NCBI GenBank assembly: GCA_031835245.1
Contig: JAVKOQ010000025.1
Span: forward strand, 55,001-119,000
Reading direction: 5' to 3'
Origin: Balamuthia mandrillaris
Lineage: Eukaryota > Discosea > Longamoebia > Balamuthiidae
DNA length: 64,000 nucleotides
Shown here: positions 50,633 to 63,437 of the stretch, in pieces
Layout: each line of letters begins with the position of its first letter
Position numbering within the stretch: the first letter of the stretch is position 1
Notes under the pieces: generated by a model
Database searches by the model: none
Told to the model about the DNA's origin: nothing
The model's input: the letters and a program-made list of their open reading frames with translations, nothing else
Made by a program: the position numbers and the translations under genes

Positions 50633-50827
50633 GCATGGAGAGCGTAGAGTGGAGAAAGGAGAGGGAGAGAAGCGGTACATTGAGGGAAGCATGGTTCTTG
50701 ACTTCAAGAAAGGCACAACCTCTTGGCTCTCCCGTTTTCTTGTGCGTTAGCATTCTCACCTCCGCTATGTTCTCTGCATGTGGTTTTTTTATTTATTTTT
50801 CTTGTTATTTATTTAAAACTGTTTGTT

Positions 50828-50874
<47 letters not shown>

Positions 50875-51598
50875 TACCTGCACCAAGGCTGAGAAAATGT
50901 TTCGTGATGAGGTTGGGGTTGGCAGAGTATGGCAAGTTTCCTGGTTGGGTTTTTTTAAACGGATGTCAGAAAAACAAACCCGCACGAGCGAGAAGCGTAA
51001 ACGAGAACACACACACGCCACACATACCAAGAAAGGCTATGTAGCGTTTTCCTTCTTCTTTCGGCTGCTCGTTTGGTTCTCCTTCTCCTGCTTCTCCTGC
51101 TTCTCCTTGCTCCTCCTGTTCTTCTGCTTCTCCTTCCTCCTCATTCTCGGACTTCGCTTCTTCTCCTACTTCTTCTTCCTCTTCCTCTTGCTCTTCCACC
51201 TTTCTCTTTTTTTGTGGTCGCTCCTTCTGCTTCTTCTCTTCTTCACTCTTTCCTCCTCGTTGTTGTTGTCGGTCCTGCCCTCCTGCTCCTCCGCGTTTCT
51301 TGAAAGCACCGCCTTTGCTTGCTCCTGCTGTGGTCGGCGAGGACGCGCCGAAAAGGGGCACAAAGTCCTCTTGTTGGGAGATGGGATCTATTCCGCTCTG
51401 TGGCTCCTCTCCTGCCTCCTCCGGCTTTCTTTTCCTGTTTCGCTCCCCATCACTGCGGTTGTTGACCCTACCACCGCGCCCTCTTTCTCTTCCTCCTCTC
51501 CCTCCTCTCCCGCCTCTTCCTCCTCTCCCGCCTCTCCCGCCTCTCCCGCCTCTGCTGCCGCCCCGATGTGAACCGCCTCCGCTGCCTCCTCTTCCCAT
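50140..51598 (-). CDS. RGG-box and RRM RNA-binding protein (Nop6/RBM34-like, nucleolar)
   Basis: Exons 51598-51028, 50940-50878, 50773-50679, 50576-50510, 50409-50342 and 50196-50140 give 306 aa. The N-terminus is a GGRGGRGG box (1-45), then Ser/Gly and a Glu/Lys acidic-basic region with PQKKRKVEE (a likely nuclear signal). One RRM follows, spread over four exons: KRYIAFLGNLPYSANPNLITKHFLS (RNP2), EVRMLTHKKTGEPRGCAFLEV (RNP1), then 'ALKLHHSEMLGRKINVELTAGGGGKS' and 'KKRMEKLKSKNTRLRQER'. The glycine-rich end and basic helix resemble fungal Nop6 and plant relatives in 40S assembly. Three introns have (GA)n on the plus strand. Reconstructing the small exons required three splice choices, so exact ends may shift. 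Confidence 0.78.
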
Positions 51599-51804
51599 CG
51601 CGTCTTGTGGATCGCTACTCTTTTTTTTTTCTTTCTTTCTTTCTTCTCAGACGATAAAAACAAAATTATCGATTTCTTATCACCATTTGGTAAAAAAATC
51701 GAATGGTTTGCAAATAATTATTGGTCTCATCGAGAAATAGGAATTTTTCGAGAAAGTCTTCGATAATTACAATAAACTACACAAAATTTTCGTTTATTGT
51801 TTCT
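51599..51804. promoter_or_regulatory. Spacer with repeated ATCGA/TCGAT elements
   Basis: 206 bp upstream of the RRM gene. It contains 'aattatcgattt' (about 51664), 'aaatcgaatgg' (about 51697), 'catcgagaaat', 'ttttcgagaa' and 'cttcgataatt' (about 51757). A similar cluster lies between the MNIO and USP genes. Confidence 0.4.
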
Positions 51805-52343
51805 TCATTGAACGGTCGCGTTACGGTCGTTTCCGTTGTTGTTGTGGTTTTGGTTTTGTTGTTGTTGTTGCTGTTGCTGTTCGATGGCCTCCGTGTCCCC
51901 TGACCGAAAGACCCTGTCGTAGCGCTTTCGTCGGTCCCATATCACCTCAGAGTCGGTTCGAAAGTACCATATCCGATGGAATGGAATGTCGCCTCCTTTC
52001 TCTGTCGTGTATTTGAAACGCAGGAACAGTTAACAAAACATATATATGAAAAGAAAAAAAAAAGGAACAGCCAGAGGAAGACGTCTTGTGTTGCTTGTTT
52101 TTAACTGTTTGTGGTGGTTATGGTTTTTTTTTTCTTTTTGTTTGTTGTGGTTACGTGTTTTGGTGGAAACGAACCATTGGGACAGAACTCGTCAAAGTCT
52201 ATTTCCATCATGCCTTCGAAGCGGTCCTCGTAGCCGATGACCACGTCGGCCGTGGGCCACGTGCAGTCCCAACAGAGCCTATCGTAAACGTCCTTTGAGG
52301 AGCGCAGCTTGTTCTTTCCGTCTCCGCCTTCTCCGTCAGACAT
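51805..52343 (-). CDS. MJ1316/DUF504-domain protein
   Basis: Exons 52343-52175 and 51992-51805 give 118 aa. The domain reads 'LRSSKDVYDRLCWDCTWPTADVVIGYEDRFEGMMEIDFDEFCPNG' then 'DIPFHRIWYFRTDSEVIWDRRKRYDRVF', matching the MJ1316 pattern (VIGYEDRF ... IP.HRI.YF....VWDR). In animals and archaea this domain is proposed to recognise RNA 2',3'-cyclic phosphate ends, and it occurs in LENG9 and next to 2H phosphoesterases; that function is a prediction in the literature. The protein is small and ends in a poly-Gln/Asn tail (QQQQQQQNQNHNNN). Confidence 0.85.
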
Positions 52344-52729
52344 GGTTTTTTAAATGTTTGTGTTCGTATGTTATTGAGAGGAAGAAAAAACAAAAAAAAA
52401 AAAAAAACGGAAAATTTATTAAATATGGATGTTCCAAGCGTTACTGAAAATGGTTTCACAAATTTTCTCAAAGCTATCGGTCCTTCAGCATCCCCGCTTT
52501 TTTCCTCTCTTCTCTTTCTCTTCTCTTTCTTTGCTTGCGGCGTGTTTCCACCTTTCTTCTTTGTTTTTAACTTATCCTAATTAGGATAATATTACCATGG
52601 CAACATGTGTTTCCAACGAGTTTTCGCAGAAATATCTCATAACTGACATCAGCTTTTCTCTTAAAAAGCATTTCGTGACATCAGCATCGGCAACTCCCAA
52701 AAAAAAAAAGGGTGTAAGAGAGAGAAAGA
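52344..52729. promoter_or_regulatory. Divergent promoter with perfect 18-bp palindrome
   Basis: 386 bp between divergent MJ1316 and DUSP genes. It holds a perfect palindrome 'ttatcctaattaggataa' (52572-52589) and 'ttcgtgacatcag' (about 52673), about 50 bp before the DUSP ATG. No supported gene; a 70-codon ORF is hydrophobic and unrecognised. Confidence 0.45.
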
Positions 52730-54793
52730 ATGGAGGCGAGGGGCATGGTTACCTCGATGGAACAAACCAACCAAAGCAGCAGTCCAAAGACGGAAGAAGA
52801 GCATCTCACCCATTCATCTCGTTCTTCTTCTTGTGCGGGAGAGCAAGCGGCAACCAAGACGGAAGAAGCAAGGAAGAAGAAGGCGGACAGACATCCGCCC
52901 TCTTGTTGCCAGAAGGTGCCAAGAGCCACCCTCCTGGGCAAAAGGATCAGAGTGCCCCTTTTGTTTGCAACCACGACCACAACAGCAAGGGAGGAGGGAG
53001 GCAGCGTGCCCTGCGGTGGCCAGGCGGCAGAGGAGTCGGAGAGCGAAGAGGAGGAGGTGGACTACAACAGCCCAAAGGCAGCCAACACCTTTTTGTCCAT
53101 CTTGAAACGCACCAAGGAGAGGGTCATCGGAGAGAGCCCTCCTTCTTCCTCTCCAGGCGGTGTGGGAACAGCCGCTACTCTCCTCTCTCCTCCTTCGCAC
53201 AACAAACCTCCTCCACAACCTCAAAGAGGGGAGGCGGAGCTGCGTGAGCGGATAAGGGCGCGGAGACAACGAACGGACAGCCTGGAGAGCAGCCTCTTCG
53301 TGCCCAAATGGGACTCTCTGCTCTCTCACTTTGCCACGAACAGCTCCCTTCACCAGAGAGAAGCCATGCAGAGGCGAGAAGGAGAAGCGGCCGCCAATGA
53401 CAACCACAAGAACCGTTGTGGAGAGCAGCGAGCACAACCACAACAACCACATGATGAAGAGGAGGAGGATACAACGTCTCTTCGGCGGCAAAGATTGTTG
53501 AGCAAGTGGTGGCAGGTGGAACGAGGAACCGCTCATAAACCAACACCGCAAGGACAACGTTCGTCCATCGTTGCTGCTTGCCTTCCAACCTCTTCCATTC
53601 TCGCTGGAACTGTAAATAGTGTTGGCAACAAAGTTAACACGGACGCTGAAGCGCAACAACAACGACTCCTCGATCTGAAAGAGGAGGATGTGTTTGTGAT
53701 GTCGGAGGAGGAGGAAGCCACAAACAATAACGTTCCAGAATCGAGCATTACAGCATCCAAAGAAACAGAGGAGGAGGAAGACAATGACGATGATGACGAT
53801 GGCAAGGAAGAGGATGAGGAAGCTGCAGGAACGGAACGAATGATGTTGGCTCCATCCGAATTTTATGCAGCAAGGCCCTATCTTTTTGGCATGGCTGTTC
53901 CCGTTTGCAACGAGCACATTCGCACCCTCAAAGCTTTGGGCGTTGGTTTGCTGGTCAGCGCTACTGCCGATCCGCTGAAAGGTATTTGCCTCCTTTGTTA
54001 TCTTTATAACGCTTATTCGTTTTCATTGCTTAACTTGCAAAGTTTTTTTCTAAAAGGAGGTCTGATGGTCAATCGTCAGCCACGCTTATCCGTACGCGAC
54101 GTGGTGGAATACACGGAAATCGACCAGGATATCTTCAAACGAGGTTGTGGCCCACGGAAGATACGTCGCATCCATATCCCCATTGTGGATGGATCTCCTC
54201 CCTCCACACAAAACATGCTGAATTTTTTGGCGGAAGCCAAGGCGACCATCGATGCCGGTAAAGCTGTTGCCGTGCACTGTTGGCAAGGGAAAGGACGAAC
54301 TGGAACGTTGATTGCAGGTATGATTTTGCCGTGTGGCTTTTTTTGTACTTTTGTTCTTGTTTCTTTCTTTTTGCACAAGTGATTAACAAAACAAACGTAA
54401 CTTACCACTGAAATAGGATATCTAATTTATTACGAGAAGATGGAGCCTCAAACAGCAATAGACTACATACGATCACTCTCTCCGGGGTCCTTATGCTCTC
54501 CTAATCAGGTGGAGTACCTTCTCAGCGACTGCTTTCCCGAACGTAAAGAGGAAGACGATAAATGTGAAGATGAGGACGACGACAAGGGAGCGGAAGACGA
54601 TGCCAATGAAGAGGAAGCAGACAAAAAGAACGAGAAAGAAAATGGAGAAGAGGCTGAAGTAGACCAACGCAGTAGTCTGGACGCACTTTGCGAGATAGAG
54701 GAAAGCGCTTTCGATAGGTTCTGTTCACGAGCGTTTTTCCTTCATCAAAATAGCCCACCAGGAACCGTTTGTCTTTGGGGAAATCGCTTTTGA
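52730..54793 (+). CDS. DUSP23-like dual-specificity phosphatase with long N-terminal extension
   Basis: Exons 52730-53981, 54057-54317 and 54417-54793 give 629 aa. Residues 1-380 are disordered, rich in Ser, Glu, Gln and Arg. The phosphatase core starts near 385 with RPYLFGMAVPVCNEHIRTLKALGVGLLVSATA, then IRRIHIPIVDGSPPS (general-acid Asp) and the signature HCWQGKGRTGTLIAGYLIYY (Cys and Arg of HCX5R). AIDYIRSLSPGS and QVEYL follow. The core resembles DUSP23/LDP-3, a small phosphatase of about 150 aa in animals. The acidic Glu/Asp insertion after QVEYLLSDCFPE and the N-terminal extension are unusual. Stops of this gene and the MNIO gene are about 100 bp apart, convergent. All catalytic residues are present; substrate unknown. 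Confidence 0.85.
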
Positions 54794-54893
54794 GCTCCTT
54801 TTTCTCGTTTCTTTCGGTTAGAAGAAAGAAAACCATCTACAAACATCGATGATAGACACCCTCTCTTCGCATCGAGTCCCTATTCAGATTTAT

Positions 54894-56628
54894 TTATTCT
54901 ACCCACTTCTTCACAAGAGATGCAGTCACTTCGATGCTTGGAAGTTCAAAGGAGGAGATGTAGTCTTGGAAAGGCTGAAATGCATCTCGTCTTTGGAGTT
55001 CCGCAAGGATACTTTGCGGAGTGCGATCCTCCAAGAAGAGCTGGATGAAAGCATTTTGGTATGCCTTTAACTCTTCATCCTCGTAAATCACCTCGTTGAC
55101 CCTTTCTTCCTTTTTCACTTCCCCGTCTTTCTCTTCTTCTGTTTCGTTCTCTTCTGCCGTAAGTTCTTTTCTTTTTTCCTCTGCTTTCCGTTCTTCTCTG
55201 AATCGCTTCACCACATCCAACATTCGACGATAATCAGCTCTTAATCGCTCCGCATCTTTTCCTTCGTCTTTGTCATTGTTGTTGAAAGATTCTTGGATAG
55301 TATTACCGATTCGTTCCAGAATAACGACCTCCACGTTAGGACACATCCTCAATGCCAAAGGTAGAGCCTCTTCAAAGATAACCTCTGGCACTGGGCCTGT
55401 AATTTTTTCAGTTAAAAGTAAGAAACTCGCTCTCTCTCTCTCTCCAGTGTGCGCACTTCTAACTTCCCAATTGAAAAGAAGGAAGATCGTACCATCATGA
55501 GTATCTCTTCGAAAGGCTTTTGGTCTATCGGTGGAAGAATCAGAAGAGGAAAGAGGATAAGACCAAGATCCACCAGAGATGTGAATGGCATGCACTCTAT
55601 CCAAAGGATACAGCCTCAACGCTTCCTCCCAGCTCTTCAACCCAAAGTTCCACAACTGGCAGTACAAATTGTGCAAGTCCAACAACATGATGCCGTTCTT
55701 TTTCGTCTTCTTCGTCTTTGCTGAATGCTCGTCTTCTTCCTTCTCTTCGTTATGTTCATCTTCATATTCTTCTTCATCGATGGCCCGAATGATGTCCAGT
55801 ATCATGGTGCCTTGTGAGAGAACGTCTTGCATGCCCATGGCCAATGCCAGGTTCTCCAAGCCTATGCCCTTCACTCCTTTGCCTGCTGCCTTTGACAGCA
55901 TTCGTAACCTTTCTCTTGCAACTTTTACTCCTCTTTTTTGTTCAAAAGAATGATATAAGAAGATAAAAGAAATGGAAGGAAAGAATGGGAAGACGTGAAG
56001 GGCACAAACCCAGAAGTGTGAGGTTGAGGCAGAGGACAGCCAGACGTTGTGGAAGCGATGGTCATGAAGCCATAGTGTTCTGTAATGTGACGATAACGAA
56101 GTTGTTTGCATTCCTGTTTTAAGGACTCTATCCACTTTTGTTGAAAGAAGAGTCAATAATTTGCGAAAATGAAAAGAATAAGAAAGTAAAGGAAGAAGAA
56201 GAAGAAGAAGAAGAAGAAGAAGAAGAAGAAGAAGAAGAACCAGAAGAACAAGAACAAGAACAAGAAGAAGGAGAACAAGAACAAGAAACCTGAGCTTGTC
56301 GGCTTTGCCATTCGGCAGAAAGCGGAGAGAAGAGGACACCATGGCCAAAGAGCCTGTTCCTTTGGCTGTAGTCCTGCAACACGGCTTTTACCCATGGGTC
56401 AAAGTTTTTTCCCATAGCCCACCCTATATCCATGCTTTATTGTTTATTGAAAAAAAGATCAGTGTTGTTCTCTTCTTTGCTTTCTTGTCGTTACAGTATT
56501 TTTAAATACCTCCATTCAACTGCTTCAACTTGGCCGGCATCAAACAAAGGAGCAACAGCACGACGAAAGGAGCCGCCGGGCATCAAGGAAAGGCCGACCC
56601 ATGGTTTGCTCGCCTCCGCTTCTTTCAT
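54894..56628 (-). CDS. DUF692/MNIO-family multinuclear non-haem iron oxidase-like protein
   Basis: Exons 56628-56510, 56434-56290, 56134-56010, 55932-55493 and 55396-54894 give 443 aa. Core pattern: 'WVGLSLMPGGSFRRAVAPLF', GHGVLFSPLS (about 70), ITEHYGF (about 107), GIGLENLA (about 154), MLLDLHNLYCQLWNFG (about 215), LDRVHAIHISGG (about 245), RRDTHDG (about 273) and VEVVILERIGN. The His, Glu, Asp and Asn residues recur at the positions expected for iron ligands in DUF692 enzymes (MbnB, TglH, ChrH). Acidic low-complexity segments are inserted before the DLHNLY strand and in the C-terminal tail (HEEKEEDEH, and EERKAEEKRKE). Bacterial relatives oxidise cysteines of ribosomal peptides with a partner protein; no partner or precursor peptide is recognised here. 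One intron has (GAA)n. It shares a 180-bp promoter with the universal stress protein. Confidence 0.82.
56187..56245. repeat. (GAA)n microsatellite in a DUF692/MNIO intron
   Basis: GAA trimers with a few GAACAA units; sense strand CTT. Produces false poly-Ser/poly-Phe ORFs. Confidence 0.85.
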
Positions 56629-56807
56629 TCTCGTCTTCTGTTGTTACCAAAATTATTAAAATTTGTTGAAACAATTTTTTATAGAATAAGATAATTGTCG
56701 ATAATCAGTAAAAATGACAGCCTTCGATATTTTTTCGATATTATGAAGCATTCCATGATTTTATCGAAATTGTCTCATTATTAAAAATCAACAGAGATAG
56801 GAGAGAG
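56629..56807. promoter_or_regulatory. Bidirectional promoter (MNIO left, USP right) with TCGAT cluster
   Basis: 179-bp AT-rich spacer with 'attgtcgataatc' (about 56695), 'cttcgatatt' twice in tandem (about 56723 and 56736) and 'tatcgaaattg' (about 56762). The only DNA between two divergent genes. Confidence 0.5.
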
Positions 56808-57504
56808 ATGACACGATTTTTGGTGGCTGTGGATGGCTCTGAGAACAGTTTCAGGGCCTTGGAGAGAACGCTCAAGCTGCACAAGCCAGGGGACTCCTTG
56901 CTCGTTGTGCACGTGGTGGAAACGGGTCTTCTGCACAAAGCCAAAGTGGGTAGCCATGCCCTATATCTAAAAAAAAAATTATTGCTTCTCTGTCACTCTC
57001 ACTCTCTCTCTAACGCTCGTTCTTGGTTGAAAAAAAAAAGTACATGACCCATGAAGAGGTGAGCGAGATGATGGACAACACAGCACAGCAGTTGGTCGCT
57101 CGAGCAGAGCAGCTCTGCAAAGATAGCAATGCTGTACCTACTCCAACATTTGTTTTTTCAACCTTATCATTTTTGGATTTGTTTTTGTTTTGTTTTTGAT
57201 GTTTTTAGAGCCGTTGTTTTTCTTTGCTTGTGTTTCAATGTTTTTTCTTATTTTTTTTTTTGTTTTTCTTTTGTTCTTTATTTTTTTTAAAAACAAACAA
57301 ACAACCATAAAGGCGGAAGCCAAGTGCCAGGTGGCCAAAGGCAATGATTGCAGAGAGAAGCTCATTCGTCTCTGCGAGAAGAACGAGATCGATGTCTTGG
57401 TCTTGGGCAGCAGAGGCAGCGGAGCGGTGGCCTCCCTGCTGTTGGGCAGCACCGCCGACCATTGCCTCAACAACGCCCATTGCTCCGTCTTTTTGGTCAA
57501 GTGA
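56808..57504 (+). CDS. Universal stress protein (UspA-fold, ATP-binding type)
   Basis: Exons 56808-56945, 57041-57133 and 57313-57504 give 140 aa, the standard length. N-terminus TRFLVAVDGSENSFRALERTLKL with the conserved Asp of the VAVDGS motif, then SLLVVHVVE. The C-terminal half has DVLVLGSRGSGAVASLLLGSTADHCL, which keeps the G-2X-G-9X-G-S ATP-binding motif exactly, and HCSVFLVK. The middle is charged (HEEVSEMMDNTAQQLVARAEQL). UspA-fold proteins act in stress survival, usually as dimers. Divergently transcribed from the MNIO gene. Confidence 0.95.
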
Positions 57505-57887
57505 AGATTATTCTTCGTTTCTTTTTGTTGACAAACAAATATTCGATATTCGATGAATGTCGACAAATAAGATGACAAACAAAGTTGCATTTTTGTCGAC
57601 ATGATAATATAACATTTGAAAAATGTGAAGAATTCGATGCTGTCGACAAATAAAATCTGTCGACTTGATTAAATGAAAGGAATTTAAGAAATTTGAAGAA
57701 TGTGGAAATATTTTCGTGTAATGCATTACAGCCAAAAAAAAAAAAGTGAGCAACGAAAAAGAAAGTGCGGGGCAGCCCTGTATGTTTCACGTTTTATGAA
57801 CATGGTTGTCCGGAAGTTATAGTATTGTGAAGCATCGTTCCTACTGCACTTTTTCTCTTCACAAGCAAAACTAAAGAAACAAAAAAG
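57505..57887. promoter_or_regulatory. Spacer with four GTCGACA/T sites
   Basis: 383 bp upstream of the AGC kinase gene. GTCGAC occurs at about 57559, 57595, 57642 and 57659, with 'atattcgatattcgatg' at 57538-57554. AT-rich, no gene. Confidence 0.5.
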
Positions 57888-61077
<3,190 letters not shown>

Positions 61078-61257
61078 AGAAGCAATTGTTATATATTACA
61101 ACACAACAGAAGAGGGAAGAGTAACAATAACAACAACAACAAAGAAAGAGGAAAAAAAAAACGTGTGTTTAATACTCCTCTCAACAGGTAGTTTTGGTTT
61201 TTGTTCTATTTATTTATTTTGTTTAAAAAAAATCTTTTGTTTATCTTTACCTGTACA
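61078..61257. other. Convergent spacer, AGC kinase and BPL_N-type gene
   Basis: 180 bp between convergent stops, AT-rich with AACA units and 'ttatttattttg' near 61210. Possible poly(A) regions for both genes; nothing else seen. Confidence 0.4.
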
Positions 61258-62450
61258 TCATAGAAGAAAAGAAGCAGAATCATTCTCACTTGTAGAAGAA
61301 GAGGGTCGGCTTCGAGCAGCAGCAGCAGCAGCCCACCGAATGGAGTTCCTCAAATGCGGTTTGATGTCATAGGAGGAAAGTTCCGGGTGAGCGCTGAACA
61401 GGACCAGCCGACCGCTCTGCTTGTAGGTTCCGCAGATGATGGCCGCGGCGTCCATCATCGTTCCTTTCTGCATGCCCTCGCAGAGGAACTCGGTCCGAAA
61501 CGTAGCCAAAACGATCGGCTCCGACCATTCCTCTTTCTTTGCTTCCTTGGCAGGTCCAAACAACGGCCCGTTGGCATAATAATATTCCCAGCATTCTTCC
61601 TCTCCTTCCGTCTTCTCTTCTTCCTTCTCTTCTTTTTGTTGGAGCAGCAGCCGAGTGCCGGCTGCGGAGAGAAGGTGTTTGGCGCTGCCCATGCCGCGCT
61701 TCCAATGTTGGACGTCCACGACGGTGGCTGCCGACAGGCCGAATCGCCACTCGCCGCCGCCTTCCTCCTTGGCGCAGGCCAGGTGGGCGCCCGCGCAGGC
61801 TCCCACGTAGCCACCGCCGGCAGCGAGGAAGGCCTTGATCTGTCGCTTTCCCTCTGGTCCTATGGCTTTGGCATGTTGAGAGCCAAGACCTGGTTTTTTT
61901 TTTGTGTAAACGAATGGAACAAAAGTCCTCCTGTTAACCATACATACCACCACCGATCCAAAGAACGTCATAGCCCTCCTTTTGAAGGACTCCATCGGCC
62001 AGTTGCTCGGGGGTGACCTGAGTGACACGAAAGACGTCCTGCACGCGCTCCCTCAGCTTCTGCCATTTGGAGTCCGTCGGGTCGAGTTTCTCCATGAACA
62101 CGGCCATTTTGAGCTCCGGCTGGGAAGGGCCATAGCTTGTGCTCGTGGTTTGAGACTTGTTCAGAATGTTTCTTCTGTTAACAAAGAAGAAGAAGAACAA
62201 GAAGAAGAACAAGAAGAAGAACAAGAACAAGAAGCAAATGTAAGCTCTCTTCTTTGTCAAACGCCATGTAATGAAATCTTGGAAAGTGGAAATATGCTCG
62301 TGTGAACCTTAACGCTTGAAACTCGGAAAGCAGGGAAGAGCCTCCGCTGTCATCGTCCTCCTCTTCATTGGCGTGGACGTCTTGTTGGTTGGTCTCTTCG
62401 TGAGCCGCAAGTCCTTCTTTTTCCATTTTGTTTTTCTTTTTTTCTTTCAT
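61258..62450 (-). CDS. BPL_N-type class I glutamine amidotransferase-fold protein
   Basis: Exons 62450-62314, 62174 to about 61942, and 61891-61258; the exact donor of the second exon has two equivalent choices. The first exon is acidic. The second has a Rossmann-like start (MAVFMEKL ... 'VTPEQLADGVLQKEGYDVLWIGGG'). The third has the key block 'IKAFLAAGGGYVGACAGAHLAC', where the Cys of GACAGA is the expected nucleophile. It continues with YYYANGPLF, 'EPIVLATFRTEFL' and RLVLFSAHPELS (HPE). This resembles the biotin-protein ligase N-terminal (BPL_N) amidotransferase family, with no ligase domain attached. The catalytic Cys and His are present, but substrate is unknown. The start could be 62426 instead. 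Confidence 0.72.
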
Positions 62451-62752
62451 TGATATTATATCGTGTCGTCCTTAGTATTTGCCTCCGGTTCGAATCTTAA
62501 AGCATACACATTCTTTTTTAATTTTTATTTATGATCTGTTCTTCTCTTTTTTTGTTTTTCTTTTTTTCTTTTATTTTTCAATTCTTTTTGTACTCTTTCC
62601 CTTCAGCTGCTTTGCAAACTTCATGAAAAACAAATGGTGTATACAGCCGAAAACAAAAAAAAAACTTTGTTGTTTACTTACAAAATAACAACAAAATTAT
62701 AGCAGGGATTTTAAAACCCTGCAGCTGAGGGCTGCTGCAGAAGGGAAACCCT
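62451..62752. other. Spacer with no recognised content
   Basis: 302 bp between the BPL_N-type start and the stop of the hemerythrin-like gene: T-rich, with 'tttgttgttttctt'-type runs. An ORF of 69 codons is hydrophobic and unrecognised. Nothing else seen. Confidence 0.4.
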
Positions 62753-62860
62753 TTACTTGGTGCGTCCCATGATGGTATCAGCCATTCGGTCGGCAGGAGC
62801 GGCCATAGCATTGGCGATGGTTGCCATGATGCCTTCCTTTGGCAGATGAGGCTAACCAAG

Positions 62861-62899
<39 letters not shown>

Positions 62900-63437
62900 C
62901 AAGGCCGAGAACGAATGGGGTAATGAGTAACGTACATGGGGTCTAGTCGGCATGGAGTTCCTGCTCTGCTCAATGCGCTGGGCCAGGTTCTTTATCTGGT
63001 CCGCGTTAAGGTGCTTCTCCATCTCTGGAAGGATGTTAGATTCCAGATGCTCCATATGGCTCATGGTCAACTGCAAATAGCAGAACGTAAGAAGAAAGCA
63101 CACCAAACAAATGAGTGACAAAAGTACATACCCTGATAACTTCATTCAGGTTCGAGTCCCATTGAGTGTTGTCAGGGCTCAGCTTGGTGAGCTCGTTGAG
63201 AGAGGACTCGATGTTGAGGTTATCCTCTAGCGCCCTCCTGACCAGTTGGTCTCCGTTGGGAAGATTCTTCCTGATCTCCGGGTAGAGATGCCTGGTCTCC
63301 AAGTTGTTGTGAATGCAGATCTCCTTGATGAGCTCGTTCCCGAGGTTCTTCTTGTTCTCGAGGTCAGAGGAGGTCTTGTGCTGGTCCCAAAGCCTCTTGA
63401 TGTTGAGGTTATCCTTCCTGAGCCAAGATTGCAACAT
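62753..63437 (-). CDS. Hemerythrin/HHE-like protein with a possibly altered ligand
   Basis: Exons 63437-63132, 63070-62936 and 62851-62753 give 179 aa. It reads as two HHE-type helix pairs: 'LWDQHKTSSDLENKKNLGNELIKEICIHNNLETRHLYPEI' then 'ALEDNLNIESSLNELTKL...LTMSHMEHLESNILPEMEKHL'. The H (WDQH), H..E (IHNNLE), H (RHLYP) and H..HE (SHMEHLE) positions of a diiron HHE domain are present. One position usually His in the 'EH..IE' segment reads DNLNIE. Binding of a diiron centre for O2 or NO is therefore likely but not certain. The C-terminus ends ADTIMGRTK. One intron carries (GA)n. Confidence 0.72.
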
